A DNA stretch of 64,000 bases, taken from NCBI GenBank assembly GCA_016291495.1, contig JAEEXI010000011.1, forward strand, positions 1-64,000, written 5' to 3'. Position numbers and translations under genes: made by a program. The stretch's first letter is position 1; each line of letters starts with the position of its first letter. This DNA comes from Prevotella sp. (lineage in GTDB: Bacteria > Bacteroidota > Bacteroidia > Bacteroidales > Bacteroidaceae). The notes under the pieces are model-generated. The model saw only the letters and a program-made list of their open reading frames with translations. It made no database searches and was not told where the DNA came from. Positions 52,289 through 60,336 of the stretch are shown here, piece by piece.

Positions 52289-55000
52289 ATGATGACAGCT
52301 AACGAGATTCGTGAATCGTTCAAGAAGTTTTTCGAGCAGAAGCAGCATGCTATCGTGCCCTCTGCCCCTATGGTAATCAAAGACGACCCCACCCTGATGT
52401 TCACCAATGCAGGTATGAACCAGTGGAAAGATATTATTTTGGGTACTCGCGACCCAGAGCCGCGCCGCCGTGCCGATACCCAGAAGTGTCTGCGCGTCAG
52501 TGGTAAGCACAACGACCTGGAAGAGGTAGGTCACGACACCTACCACCACACCATGTTCGAGATGTTGGGCAACTGGTCGTTTGGCGACTACTTCAAGGAG
52601 GGCGCCATCGATATGGCCTGGGAGTACCTGGTGGATGTGCTGAAGTTGAATCCTGAGGACCTTTATGTTACCGTTTTTGAGGGTTCACCCGAAGAAAACA
52701 TCCCTCGCGACGACGAGGCTGCCAAATACTGGGCGAAGCACGTGCCCGAGGACCATATCATCAATGGTAACAAGCACGACAACTTCTGGGAGATGGGCGA
52801 TACGGGTCCCTGCGGTCCTTGCTCCGAGATTCACGTCGACTCTCGTACTCCTGAGCAGAAAGCCGCCTCAGGCAAAACGGGTCGTGAACTCGTCAATCAG
52901 GACGACCCACAGGTCATCGAAATCTGGAACCTCGTATTCATGCAGTTCAACCGCAAGGCTGACGGCAGCCTCGAGAAGCTGTCGATGAACGTCATCGATA
53001 CCGGTATGGGCTTCGAGCGTCTGGTCCGCATGATGCAGGGCAAGCACTCCAACTACGATACTGATGTCTTCCAGCCCATCATCAAGGCCGAGCAGGACAT
53101 CACGGGTCTGAAGTACTATACCTTCGAAGAGGAAGCTAGTGCTACTAGTCAGACTAGTGCAACTAGTTCAAACCAAGAACAAATCAACGTCGCCATGCGC
53201 GTCTGTGCCGACCACCTGCGTGCCGTTGCCTTCTCGATTGCTGATGGTCAGCTGCCCTCGAATGCGAAGGCTGGCTACGTCATTCGTCGTATTCTGCGTC
53301 GTGCCGTGCGCTATGCCTACACCTTCCTCAATCAGAAGGATGGTTTCCTCTATAAACTCGTCCCCACCCTCGTTTATGAGATGGGCGATGCCTTCCCTGA
53401 GTTGAAGGCCCAGCAGCAGTTGATTACCAAAGTCATCAAGGAAGAGGAAGACAGCTTCCTGCGCACCCTGGATAAGGGTATCGCCCTGCTTGATAAGGCT
53501 ATGACCGAAATAAAAGAGAAGGCGGCAGCTAACTCACCTCTCACCTCTAACCCCTCACCTCTCGTATTGGATGGTGTCCAGGCCTTCCGTCTGTTCGATA
53601 CCTACGGTTTCCCCCTCGACCTCACCGAGCTCATTTGTCGTGAGAACGGCTTTACCGTTGATGAGGAACAGTTCAACGTCGAGATGCAGAAACAGAAGGA
53701 GCGTGCCCGCAATGCCGCAGCTGTGGAGAACAGCGACTGGACGGAACTGCAGGCTGGTGAACAACAGTTCGTCGGCTACGACTATACAGAATACAACTGT
53801 CACATCCTGCGCTACCGCAAGGTGACGCAGAAGAAGAACGAGTTCTACGAGCTCGTCCTCGACGCCACACCATTCTATGGTGAGATGGGTGGACAGGTAG
53901 GTGATTGCGGCGTGCTCTGCAACGAAAACGAGACCATCGACATCATCGATACCAAGCGCGAGAACAACCAGAGCGTACACATCGTGAAGCAGTTGCCGAA
54001 GGATCCCGCTGCCGAGTTTATGGCTTGCGTGGATACTGATAAGCGCAACGCCTCTGCAGCCAACCATACCGCTACCCACTTGCTCGACTACGCCTTGAAG
54101 CAGATTCTGGGCGACCACGTAGAGCAGAAGGGTTCATTCGTATCACCTGACACCCTGCGCTTCGACTTCTCCCACTTCGAGAAGGTCAGCGACGAGCAGT
54201 TGCGCGAGGTAGAGCGCATGGTGAACGATATGATCCGTCAGGACATCCACATCGACGAGCATCGCGACGTTCCCTTCGAGGAAGCCAAGCAGCTCGGTGC
54301 CATCGCCCTCTTCGGCGAGAAGTACGGCGACAAGGTCCGTGTGGTTCGCTTCGGTCCTTCTTGTGAGTTCTGCGGTGGTATTCACGCCACCTCAACAGGT
54401 CGCATCGGTTTCTTCAAGATTCTCTCTGAGAGCTCTGTGGCTGCCGGCATCCGCCGTATCGAGGCCACTACGGGTAAGGATTGCGAAGAGCGTCTCTACC
54501 AGATGGAGGACATCCTCAAGAACATCAAGTCGTTCTTCAACAATGCGAAGGACCTGCAGGGCGTTATCCAGAAGTATATCGACGAGCACGACGCCATGAA
54601 GAAGGAGATTGAAGGTTTCCAGGCACAGGCCGTCGAGCGCGCTGCCCAGCGCCTCGTCGAGAAGGCTCGCGAGGTGAATGGTGTCAAGGTCATCACCGCT
54701 GTAGCACCTATGGCTCCTGCCGCTGCCAAGGACCTCGCCTTCAAGCTACGTGCTGCTGTCGAGGGCTCCCTGCTCTGCGTCATCGGCTCGCACGACAACC
54801 AGAAGCCCCAGCTCACCATCATGATGAGCGACGATATGGTCAGCGACCACAACCTGAACGCAGGTCAGATGGTTCGCGAGGCGGCCAAACTCATCCAGGG
54901 TGGTGGCGGTGGTCAGCCTCACTTCGCCCAGGCTGGCGGTAAGAGTGTCGATGGACTCAGCGCTGCTGTCGATAAAGTGATGGAGCTTGCAAACCTCTAA
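52289..55000 (+). CDS. alaS: Alanyl-tRNA synthetase with two repeat-derived insertions
   Basis: Charges tRNA-Ala. The 903-residue product has the class II core ([56 protein letters not shown]), the editing domain with HTATH and the zinc-site motif CEFCGGIH, and the C-Ala domain with a Gly-rich loop ([15 protein letters not shown]). Two extra segments stand out: residues about 282-295 ([14 protein letters not shown]), encoded by a nonamer repeat, and about 413-426 ([12 protein letters not shown]), encoded by heptamers. Both lie between core motifs and keep the frame. [11 protein letters not shown] at 52289 is the start; a purine-rich AAGGAAG stretch lies about 10 nt upstream. The stop is inside another heptamer block. 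Confidence 0.95.
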   Translation: MMTANEIRESFKKFFEQKQHAIVPSAPMVIKDDPTLMFTNAGMNQWKDIILGTRDPEPRRRADTQKCLRVSGKHNDLEEVGHDTYHHTMFEMLGNWSFGDYFKEGAIDMAWEYLVDVLKLNPEDLYVTVFEGSPEENIPRDDEAAKYWAKHVPEDHIINGNKHDNFWEMGDTGPCGPCSEIHVDSRTPEQKAASGKTGRELVNQDDPQVIEIWNLVFMQFNRKADGSLEKLSMNVIDTGMGFERLVRMMQGKHSNYDTDVFQPIIKAEQDITGLKYYTFEEEASATSQTSATSSNQEQINVAMRVCADHLRAVAFSIADGQLPSNAKAGYVIRRILRRAVRYAYTFLNQKDGFLYKLVPTLVYEMGDAFPELKAQQQLITKVIKEEEDSFLRTLDKGIALLDKAMTEIKEKAAANSPLTSNPSPLVLDGVQAFRLFDTYGFPLDLTELICRENGFTVDEEQFNVEMQKQKERARNAAAVENSDWTELQAGEQQFVGYDYTEYNCHILRYRKVTQKKNEFYELVLDATPFYGEMGGQVGDCGVLCNENETIDIIDTKRENNQSVHIVKQLPKDPAAEFMACVDTDKRNASAANHTATHLLDYALKQILGDHVEQKGSFVSPDTLRFDFSHFEKVSDEQLREVERMVNDMIRQDIHIDEHRDVPFEEAKQLGAIALFGEKYGDKVRVVRFGPSCEFCGGIHATSTGRIGFFKILSESSVAAGIRRIEATTGKDCEERLYQMEDILKNIKSFFNNAKDLQGVIQKYIDEHDAMKKEIEGFQAQAVERAAQRLVEKAREVNGVKVITAVAPMAPAAAKDLAFKLRAAVEGSLLCVIGSHDNQKPQLTIMMSDDMVSDHNLNAGQMVREAAKLIQGGGGGQPHFAQAGGKSVDGLSAAVDKVMELANL
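53132..53167. repeat. Nonamer repeat inside alaS
   Basis: Four 9-nt units: GAAGCTAGT, GCTACTAGT, CAGACTAGT and GCAACTAGT. Being a multiple of 3 it preserves frame and reads as x-T/A-S tripeptides. Confidence 0.85.
53529..53563. repeat. Heptamer repeat inside alaS
   Basis: Five 7-nt units: CTAACTC, ACCTCTC, ACCTCTA, ACCCCTC and ACCTCTC. Read in frame as part of [13 protein letters not shown]. Confidence 0.8.
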
Positions 55001-55029
55001 ACTCTAAACTATAAACACTAAACTATAAA
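54995..55029. repeat. Heptamer repeat filling the alaS/55032 gap
   Basis: Five 7-nt units: CTCTAAA twice, CTATAAA, CACTAAA and CTATAAA. The alaS stop (54998-55000) is in the first unit and the next ATG follows the last unit after 2 nt. Confidence 0.85.
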
Positions 55030-55031
55030 TT

Positions 55032-56612
55032 ATGTTAGACAAAGAACGCGGGCTGTATATCGCCCATTGCGCCAACGGAGCGCTTTCGATTACTGGTAAG
55101 ATGGCCAACCGCCACGGACTCATTGCCGGAGCCACAGGAACGGGTAAGACCGTTACCCTGCAGGTGATGGCAGAAACCTTCTGTCAGGCTGGTGTACCCT
55201 GTTTCATGGCCGACATGAAAGGTGACCTCTCTGGTATCTCTCAGGTGGGCAAGATGAGTGGTTTCATCGAGAAGCGACTCCCTGAGTTCGGCATTGAGAA
55301 TCCTGAGTTCCAGTCGTGCCCAGTGCGTTTCTTTGATGTTTTTGGCGAACAGGGACACCCCATGCGTGCCACCATCTCGCAGATGGGTCCGCAGCTGCTC
55401 AGTCGCCTGATGGGTCTCAACGAGACGCAGGACGGCGTGCTGAACATCGTGTTCCGCATTGCCGACGAGCGCGGACTGCTGCTCATCGACGTGAAAGACC
55501 TGCGTTCGATGCTCGACTGGGTGTCGCAGCATGCCAAGGAATATACCACGAAATACGGCAACATCTCGTCTGCCACCATCGGAGCCATCCAGCGCGCCTT
55601 GCTGCAGCTGGAGAGCCAGGGTGCCGACAAGTTCTTCGGCGAGCCCTCGTTCGACATCTACGACCTCATGCAGACGGAGGGCGGCAAGGGTGTGATGAAT
55701 GTGCTGGCTGCCGACAAGCTGATGCTGCAGCCCAAGCTATACTCCACCTTCCTGTTGTGGCTGCTCAGCGAGCTCTACACCACCCTGCCTGAGGTTGGCG
55801 ATATGGAACTGCCGAAGCTCGTGTTCTTCTTCGACGAGGCTCACATGCTGTTTACCGATACCTCGAAAGCACTGCTCGACAAGATTGAGCAGGTCATCCG
55901 ACTCATCCGTTCGAAGGGTGTGGGCATCTATTTCATCACCCAGAGTCCGTCAGACATTCCTGAGATTATTCTCGGCCAGTTGGGCAACCGCGTGCAGCAT
56001 GCCCTGCGTGCCTATACACCGAAGGACCAGAAGGCCGTCAAGACCGCTGCCGATACCTTCCGCGCCAATCCTGCCTTCAAAACCGACGAGGCCATCATGA
56101 ACCTCGAGACGGGTGAGGCACTGGTCAGCTTCCTCGACGAGAAAGGTGCTCCTTCCGTCGTTGAGCGTGCCAAGGTGCTCTTCCCCCTCTCCCAGATTGG
56201 AGCCATCACGGAGGGACAGCGCCTCGACATCATCAAGCAGAGCCGCATCTATGGCAAATATGACACCCCCGTCGATCGTGAGAGTGCCTTCGAAGTGTTG
56301 TTGAAAGAAGCCGAGGAGAGAGCCCTCGCAGAAGCCGAGGCCGCAGAGGTTGCCGTCAGCGAGAAGGAAGAACAGAAAGAAGAGAAGAAAAAGCCCGGCA
56401 TCATGTCGAAGGTGTTCAAGGCCATCATCACCGCCATCACCTCTACACTGGCTGCCATTCTCGGCACCTACGTCAGCGACAAGGTAACAGGCAAGAAGAC
56501 CAAGTCACGCACCTCCGCTACAGGTCGTGTGGTAAAGAATGCCACCAGCGCAGCCACCCGTTCCGTTACGAAGGAGCTGACCCGCGATATTCTGGGCAAT
56601 CTGATTAAGTAG
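55032..56612 (+). CDS. HerA-like ATPase (DUF853 / YjgR family)
   Basis: A 526-residue cytosolic P-loop ATPase. Walker [11 protein letters not shown] lies at about residues 33-42, [12 protein letters not shown] follows, and the Walker B region is [12 protein letters not shown] (about 260-271); a sensor segment [20 protein letters not shown] is also present. This matches DUF853, bacterial relatives of the HerA/FtsK helicases; the physiological role is unknown. From about 420 the sequence becomes Glu/Ala/Lys-rich coiled coil, then basic Ser/Thr/Ala-rich, with a hydrophobic stretch ([20 protein letters not shown]). The start directly follows a heptamer block that also contains the alaS stop, suggesting co-transcription with alaS. 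Confidence 0.9.
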   Translation: MLDKERGLYIAHCANGALSITGKMANRHGLIAGATGTGKTVTLQVMAETFCQAGVPCFMADMKGDLSGISQVGKMSGFIEKRLPEFGIENPEFQSCPVRFFDVFGEQGHPMRATISQMGPQLLSRLMGLNETQDGVLNIVFRIADERGLLLIDVKDLRSMLDWVSQHAKEYTTKYGNISSATIGAIQRALLQLESQGADKFFGEPSFDIYDLMQTEGGKGVMNVLAADKLMLQPKLYSTFLLWLLSELYTTLPEVGDMELPKLVFFFDEAHMLFTDTSKALLDKIEQVIRLIRSKGVGIYFITQSPSDIPEIILGQLGNRVQHALRAYTPKDQKAVKTAADTFRANPAFKTDEAIMNLETGEALVSFLDEKGAPSVVERAKVLFPLSQIGAITEGQRLDIIKQSRIYGKYDTPVDRESAFEVLLKEAEERALAEAEAAEVAVSEKEEQKEEKKKPGIMSKVFKAIITAITSTLAAILGTYVSDKVTGKKTKSRTSATGRVVKNATSAATRSVTKELTRDILGNLIK

Positions 56613-56646
56613 TCAAACAACTTCAGCACCGACGGAAGAAATAGGG

Positions 56647-56672
56647 ATGTGGGTCCAAATTTGGACCCACAT
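56647..56672 (+). terminator. Terminator, 26-bp perfect palindrome
   Basis: ATGTGGGTCCAAA followed directly by its exact complement, then ACTTTTT. It closes the alaS-DUF853 unit. Confidence 0.85.
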
Positions 56673-56770
56673 ACTTTTTCCTATGCAGAATCCATATTTC
56701 TGATGGCCTGCATCACGTTTTGTGAGTGTTTTTAGCAAGAAAAAGGGTGGAATCTTGGCGCATTTAAATG

Positions 56771-56809
56771 GGGGACAGACCCCGAAATCCCGATGAAATC
56801 GATGATTTC
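56771..56809. repeat. Two adjacent short hairpins (REP-like)
   Basis: GGGG-ACAGA-CCCC (56771-56783) is followed by GAAATC-GAT-GATTTC (56795-56809). GGGGACAGACCCC-type hairpins recall REP/RAYT-associated palindromes in other bacteria; no transposase is nearby. Confidence 0.4.
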
Positions 56810-56886
56810 AGAAAACGAAGCAAAAACTGTAGTCATTTTGGTCAAAGTCAAAATGGTCAAAATCAATTTCGGAACTCTGTTTTTGT

Positions 56887-56924
56887 TTACTTTAATATAA
56901 ATATATATATTTATATTAAAGTAA
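56887..56924. repeat. 38-bp perfect AT-rich palindrome
   Basis: The half-site TTACTTTAATATAAATATA (56887-56905) is followed directly by its exact reverse complement (56906-56924). It is 92 percent A/T (3 of 38 positions would need checking for G/C content), has no T-tract, and is framed by inverted GTCAAA/GACCAT repeats, so it is not an ordinary terminator. Confidence 0.85.
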
Positions 56925-56951
56925 TTGAATATTAGCAATCTGTTTTCGATT

Positions 56952-56995
56952 TTGACAAATGACCATCGTGACCATCTTGACCGCAAATGTCAAAA
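56952..56995. repeat. GACCAT nonamer repeat
   Basis: Units GACCATCGT, GACCATCTT and GACCGCAAA follow each other at 9-nt spacing, inside TTTTGAC...GTCAAAA flanks. Related inverted copies (GGTCAAA, ATGGTCAAA) lie at 56840-56862 on the other side of the palindrome, and a further GACCATCTTGAC near 57278. Confidence 0.65.
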
Positions 56996-57323
56996 CGAAA
57001 AAAATAAAAATATTAGCAGGGAATGAAAAAATTCTGGGGAAAACATTCGTAGACCGCAATGAAATTTTATTACCTTTGCCATGCATACAAGAAGATGGAT
57101 TTGAGCGCACAAGGCAGGAAAAAAATGTTTTCAGGTGCACTAAAAATTTCAGCCTGCCCAGCGCGCAAAAATGAAGTCGGAATCAATATATAAAAGCGAT
57201 CTTTGAAATTTTGTAAAAAACACGACAAATTGTGGCACTTATTCCATCCGCCTGGCTCCGCTAGCCATGATGATGCTGACCATCTTGACGATAAGTACCA
57301 GTCCCTTGACGCCATACAAAACC

Positions 57324-57475
57324 AAAAAACCCCGTCATCTCGACGGGGAATTATTGGAAACCACAAATAATGTGCTACTTATGAAAAAAAACTAACTAAC
57401 CTAAAGCTATAATCATTATATTACTACTAACCTTATATCAAACTTAGTGGTTATCCTGAAACAATCTCTTTTGTT
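57324..57475 (-). ncRNA. Candidate small RNA A (promoter to terminator, no ORF)
   Basis: On the minus strand a perfect promoter, TTTG (57512-57509), 20 bp, TACCTTTG (57488-57481), starts 50 nt past the porin stop. About 150 nt later comes CCCCGTC-5-GACGGGG (57330-57348) with a six-T tract on that strand. The body has no ORF beyond six codons. It shares with candidate B the order AGATTG, GGATAAC, GATTAT-pyrimidine-rich and TTAGGTTAGT, then the terminator. Confidence 0.5.
57330..57348 (-). terminator. Terminator of candidate RNA A
   Basis: Seven G-C-rich pairs (CCCCGTC with GACGGGG) around a 5-nt loop, followed on the minus strand by six T residues. Confidence 0.8.
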
Positions 57476-57480
57476 CGCTG

Positions 57481-57512
57481 CAAAGGTAGGAAGATTGCCC
57501 GACTCTGGCAAA
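57481..57512 (-). promoter_or_regulatory. Promoter of candidate RNA A
   Basis: TTTG (57512-57509), 20 bp, TACCTTTG (57488-57481), then CAGCG. Spacing is ideal for the consensus. Confidence 0.7.
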
Positions 57513-57562
57513 ATCATTCAACGAAACACCCATTCTTTTAAGCGAAACCGCCTTTTATTGCA

Positions 57563-58909
57563 TCAGAATTTTGTGGAAAATAGGCGTGGCGAAATGACGA
57601 GCGAGAACCATCCCCAACGGGCTGCCTTGTTGTCATTACCCTGTTTCAAGCGGTCCATCGTCTCCGTTCCGAACATCATCGTATAACCTGCCACGAGCGA
57701 GATGTCCTTTGTAAAATGGTACTCGGCCTGCAGATCGACACAATGTCCCAGCGTGCGATTCAGGTTGTGCAACTCCGTTGCCACAGCCATATAGTGATAG
57801 GTCGCACTGCAGTCGAGCTTTTTAACAGGACATCCGAAGACTCCTACGAAGGCATTCTGCAGACCTGGCGTAAAGCCGTTGGTATAGGCACTTTCATAGA
57901 AATAGTCCATGATGCCATAGAACTTGGTACGTGAGCCGTATAAGGGAGTGAAGCCCTTTACCACCTCATGCCAGGGCAATCCTATCTCACCGCCATAAGT
58001 CACAGGCACATAATCGTCACCGCTCAGATAGTCGTAGCCCAACGTAAAGCCGTAGTTGTCGGTGGGTTGGATGGTGGCTTTCACACTGGCCATCCAGGCA
58101 TCAATCTTACCAGCCTGCTTCACCACGGGGTCGACAAACTTACCGCCCTGCCGATAATAGGCACCTTCCAACGTCAGATGCTTGGGATGATAGTTCACGT
58201 ATCCGCCATACATCTGCTGGTACTCCGTCGAAGGCGGATTGCTCACGTTTTCTTTCTCGCCTGACTGCATTCCTATGTTCATGAAGAGCAACGATACGCC
58301 TAACGGGAACTTGGGTACATCGTAGTGATACCACACGGTCTGCATCGTCTTGTACAACTGCGAGCCATTGTCATAATAGGTACTCGTATAGACATTGTCG
58401 GCACTCTGGTTGTATGCCAATATAGCATGCGCCTTATGACCATGCCCTTCGTATCCCACTCGGAGGACGTCGTGCGACAGCGCAGCCATCGCAAAGTCGT
58501 TGGTACCGATGATACGCTCATCGTCATAAGACAGGGCGATACGACCAATCTGTGCGAAAAGACCGTTATTAGCCGTCGCCTTCACCCAGCCCTCATAGAG
58601 CTTGAGCGTCTGATTTCCACTCATGCCCCAGATAGCCTGATTCTGAATGACCATATGAGCCTGCAGATAGGGCCTTGAATAGTCCAGGATCAGACGGGTA
58701 CGTCCAAGAATGAAATTCGACTTGTCTTCCACTACATTATCCCCGTCCTTAGGCAGACCGCCTCTTGCGATTTCTCCATGTGCCATAAAGTTCAGGCCCA
58801 AGGTCAGCGTGTTGACCTTGTCAACTGTGGCGGAATCGGTCTGTGCCCACACGCTGACAGATGGTATGAGCAGGGTCAGACAAAACATTCTTTTCAGGTT
58901 CATATTCAT
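57563..58909 (-). CDS. Outer-membrane porin, alginate-export-like beta-barrel
   Basis: A 448-residue outer-membrane barrel with signal peptide (MNLKRMFCLTLLIPSVSVWA). It has amphipathic strands throughout, with family-like motifs RTRLILDYSRPYLQAHMVIQ, LYEGWVKA, GRIALSYDDERIIGTNDFAM and GFTPGLQNAFVG, and ends in Phe (SPRLFSTKF). This pattern matches Bacteroidales relatives of the alginate-export (AlgE) barrels; the substrate is unknown. The gene starts 2 nt after the nhaC stop, so the two are co-transcribed. Either of two Met codons (58909 or 58903) could start it; the first is used. Confidence 0.85.
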   Translation of the reverse strand: MNMNLKRMFCLTLLIPSVSVWAQTDSATVDKVNTLTLGLNFMAHGEIARGGLPKDGDNVVEDKSNFILGRTRLILDYSRPYLQAHMVIQNQAIWGMSGNQTLKLYEGWVKATANNGLFAQIGRIALSYDDERIIGTNDFAMAALSHDVLRVGYEGHGHKAHAILAYNQSADNVYTSTYYDNGSQLYKTMQTVWYHYDVPKFPLGVSLLFMNIGMQSGEKENVSNPPSTEYQQMYGGYVNYHPKHLTLEGAYYRQGGKFVDPVVKQAGKIDAWMASVKATIQPTDNYGFTLGYDYLSGDDYVPVTYGGEIGLPWHEVVKGFTPLYGSRTKFYGIMDYFYESAYTNGFTPGLQNAFVGVFGCPVKKLDCSATYHYMAVATELHNLNRTLGHCVDLQAEYHFTKDISLVAGYTMMFGTETMDRLKQGNDNKAARWGWFSLVISPRLFSTKF

Positions 58910-58911
58910 TT

Positions 58912-60312
58912 CTATTTATGATGTTTGCAAGATACGGTTGATTGTCGTGAGGAGTACCTGCGGCGGATGAATACCAGAAGCAGGAAGAGCGCCACGATAC
59001 CGAACAGGAGGGATAGCAATGCATTCTTGATGAAGCCTGCCAAGAGGAATGTAAAGAACGACACGGAGGCAACCGTCAATGCGTAGGGCAACTGGGTGGT
59101 GACGTGGTTTATATGATCACACTGTGCACCTGCCGACGACATGATGGTGGTGTCGGAGATGGGCGAGCAATGGTCGCCACATACCGCTCCAGCCATACAG
59201 GCAGAGATGGAGATAATCATGAGTTGTGGGTCGACTTCCTGGAGGCAGGACACCACGATAGGTATGAGAATGCCGAACGTGCCCCACGACGTGCCAGAAG
59301 CAAAGGCCAAGCCAACAGCTACGACAAAGATGATGGCAGGCAGGAAGCCCATGAGTCCTGCGGCAGAGTGCTCCACCAGACTGGCAACATAGGTAGCCGC
59401 TCCCAGACTGTCTGTCATGCTCTTCAGCGTCCATGCAAACGTCAGGATGAGCATGGCTGGAACCATCTGTTTGAAACCCTCCGGCAGGCATTCCATGCAG
59501 TCGGCGAACGACAGCGACTGGCGCAGCAGGTAGTAGGCAATGGTGGTGACGAGAGCTACGGAAGAGCCCATGACCAGCCCCACAGAGGCATCGCTGGCAG
59601 CAAAGGCTTCAGCAAAGCTCTTGCCTTGGAAGAAGCCGCCTGTGTAGATCATGCCGATGACACAGCCGGTAACGAGCAGCACGACGGGGACGACCAAGTC
59701 TGACACGCGTCCTACGTGCTCCTCCTTCGGGCTCTCTGCAGGGGGCTGCTTGCCCTTGCCGCTAGTGAGGAGGTCGCCCTGACGGGCATTGTTCTCATGG
59801 AGCAGCATGGGACCATAGTCCATCTTCATGAAGATGATGAAAGCCATCATCACCAAGGTCAGCATGGCATAGAAGTAAAAGGGAATGGACTGGATGAAGA
59901 TGTGGATGCCGTTTTCGCCTTTGACGAATCCCGCTACCGCTGCAGCCCACGACGAGATGGGGGCAATGATGCAGATGGGGGCTGCCGTGGAGTCGATGAG
60001 GTAGGCCAGCTTGGCACGACTGATGCGGTGTTTGTCGGTGACACCCACTGGTTCGAAGTCTGCGATGAGCACGGCACCCGTCAGTGCGCCAATGAACAGC
60101 GAGCTGTACACATCCTTCGTAATCAGAGCCAGCGAGATGGCCATGAGGGCAGGAGTCAGTGCCCATACGGTATTCTTCACGGGCATATTATTGACGCATA
60201 CGGCATAATGCAGAAGCCCCATGAACAGCAGCACGGCTATCAGCGACAGGTATGTCGCCCATTTAGGCTTCCCCTTTCTTACAGATTCTAATTTTGATTC
60301 AATTTTCATCAT
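58912..60312 (-). CDS. NhaC-type Na+/H+ antiporter with apparent internal deletion
   Basis: A 466-residue inner-membrane antiporter-like protein with about 9-10 TM segments. Familiar NhaC-branch segments are present: STAAPICIIAPISSWAAAVA, GTSWGTFGILIPIV and GAVCGDHCSPISDTTIMSSA. Around residues 85-95 the text jumps from GALTGAVLIADFEP directly to VTDKHRISRAKLAYLID. In relatives, from memory, about 80-100 residues with another two TM helices and a DDYFN motif lie here. The join (about 60035-60055) is in frame, so a shortened protein is made, but it may be inactive. The porin gene follows after 2 nt and the receptor-like gene lies 24 nt upstream. Confidence 0.8.
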   Translation of the reverse strand: MMKIESKLESVRKGKPKWATYLSLIAVLLFMGLLHYAVCVNNMPVKNTVWALTPALMAISLALITKDVYSSLFIGALTGAVLIADFEPVGVTDKHRISRAKLAYLIDSTAAPICIIAPISSWAAAVAGFVKGENGIHIFIQSIPFYFYAMLTLVMMAFIIFMKMDYGPMLLHENNARQGDLLTSGKGKQPPAESPKEEHVGRVSDLVVPVVLLVTGCVIGMIYTGGFFQGKSFAEAFAASDASVGLVMGSSVALVTTIAYYLLRQSLSFADCMECLPEGFKQMVPAMLILTFAWTLKSMTDSLGAATYVASLVEHSAAGLMGFLPAIIFVVAVGLAFASGTSWGTFGILIPIVVSCLQEVDPQLMIISISACMAGAVCGDHCSPISDTTIMSSAGAQCDHINHVTTQLPYALTVASVSFFTFLLAGFIKNALLSLLFGIVALFLLLVFIRRRYSSRQSTVSCKHHK

Positions 60313-60336
60313 TCGTTTTTTTACATTATTACTTTT

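Larger units (their letters stand above)
56673..57562. other. 890-bp non-coding region with palindromes, repeats and a small-RNA candidate
   Basis: No convincing protein gene is present: the open frames are short, AT-rich and unlike known families. Going left to right it holds two small hairpins (56771-56809), a GTCAAA-type repeat, a 38-bp palindrome, nonamer repeats, a -7-like TACCTTTG at 57071-57078 on the + strand without a good -33, a second GACCATCTTGAC copy near 57278, and candidate RNA A on the minus strand. Confidence 0.6.

Noticed and set aside
57095..57193. 32-codon ORF after the TACCTTTG element at 57071
   Set aside because: No -33 box, no recognisable features, and a competing minus-strand frame of similar quality; treated as non-coding.
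57070..57366. 98-codon minus-strand frame in the non-coding region
   Set aside because: Runs through the terminator hairpin of candidate RNA A and has no protein-like features.
57395..57440. CTAAC-rich stretch as a separate tandem repeat
   Set aside because: Periodicity is too irregular here; it is described as part of candidate RNA A.
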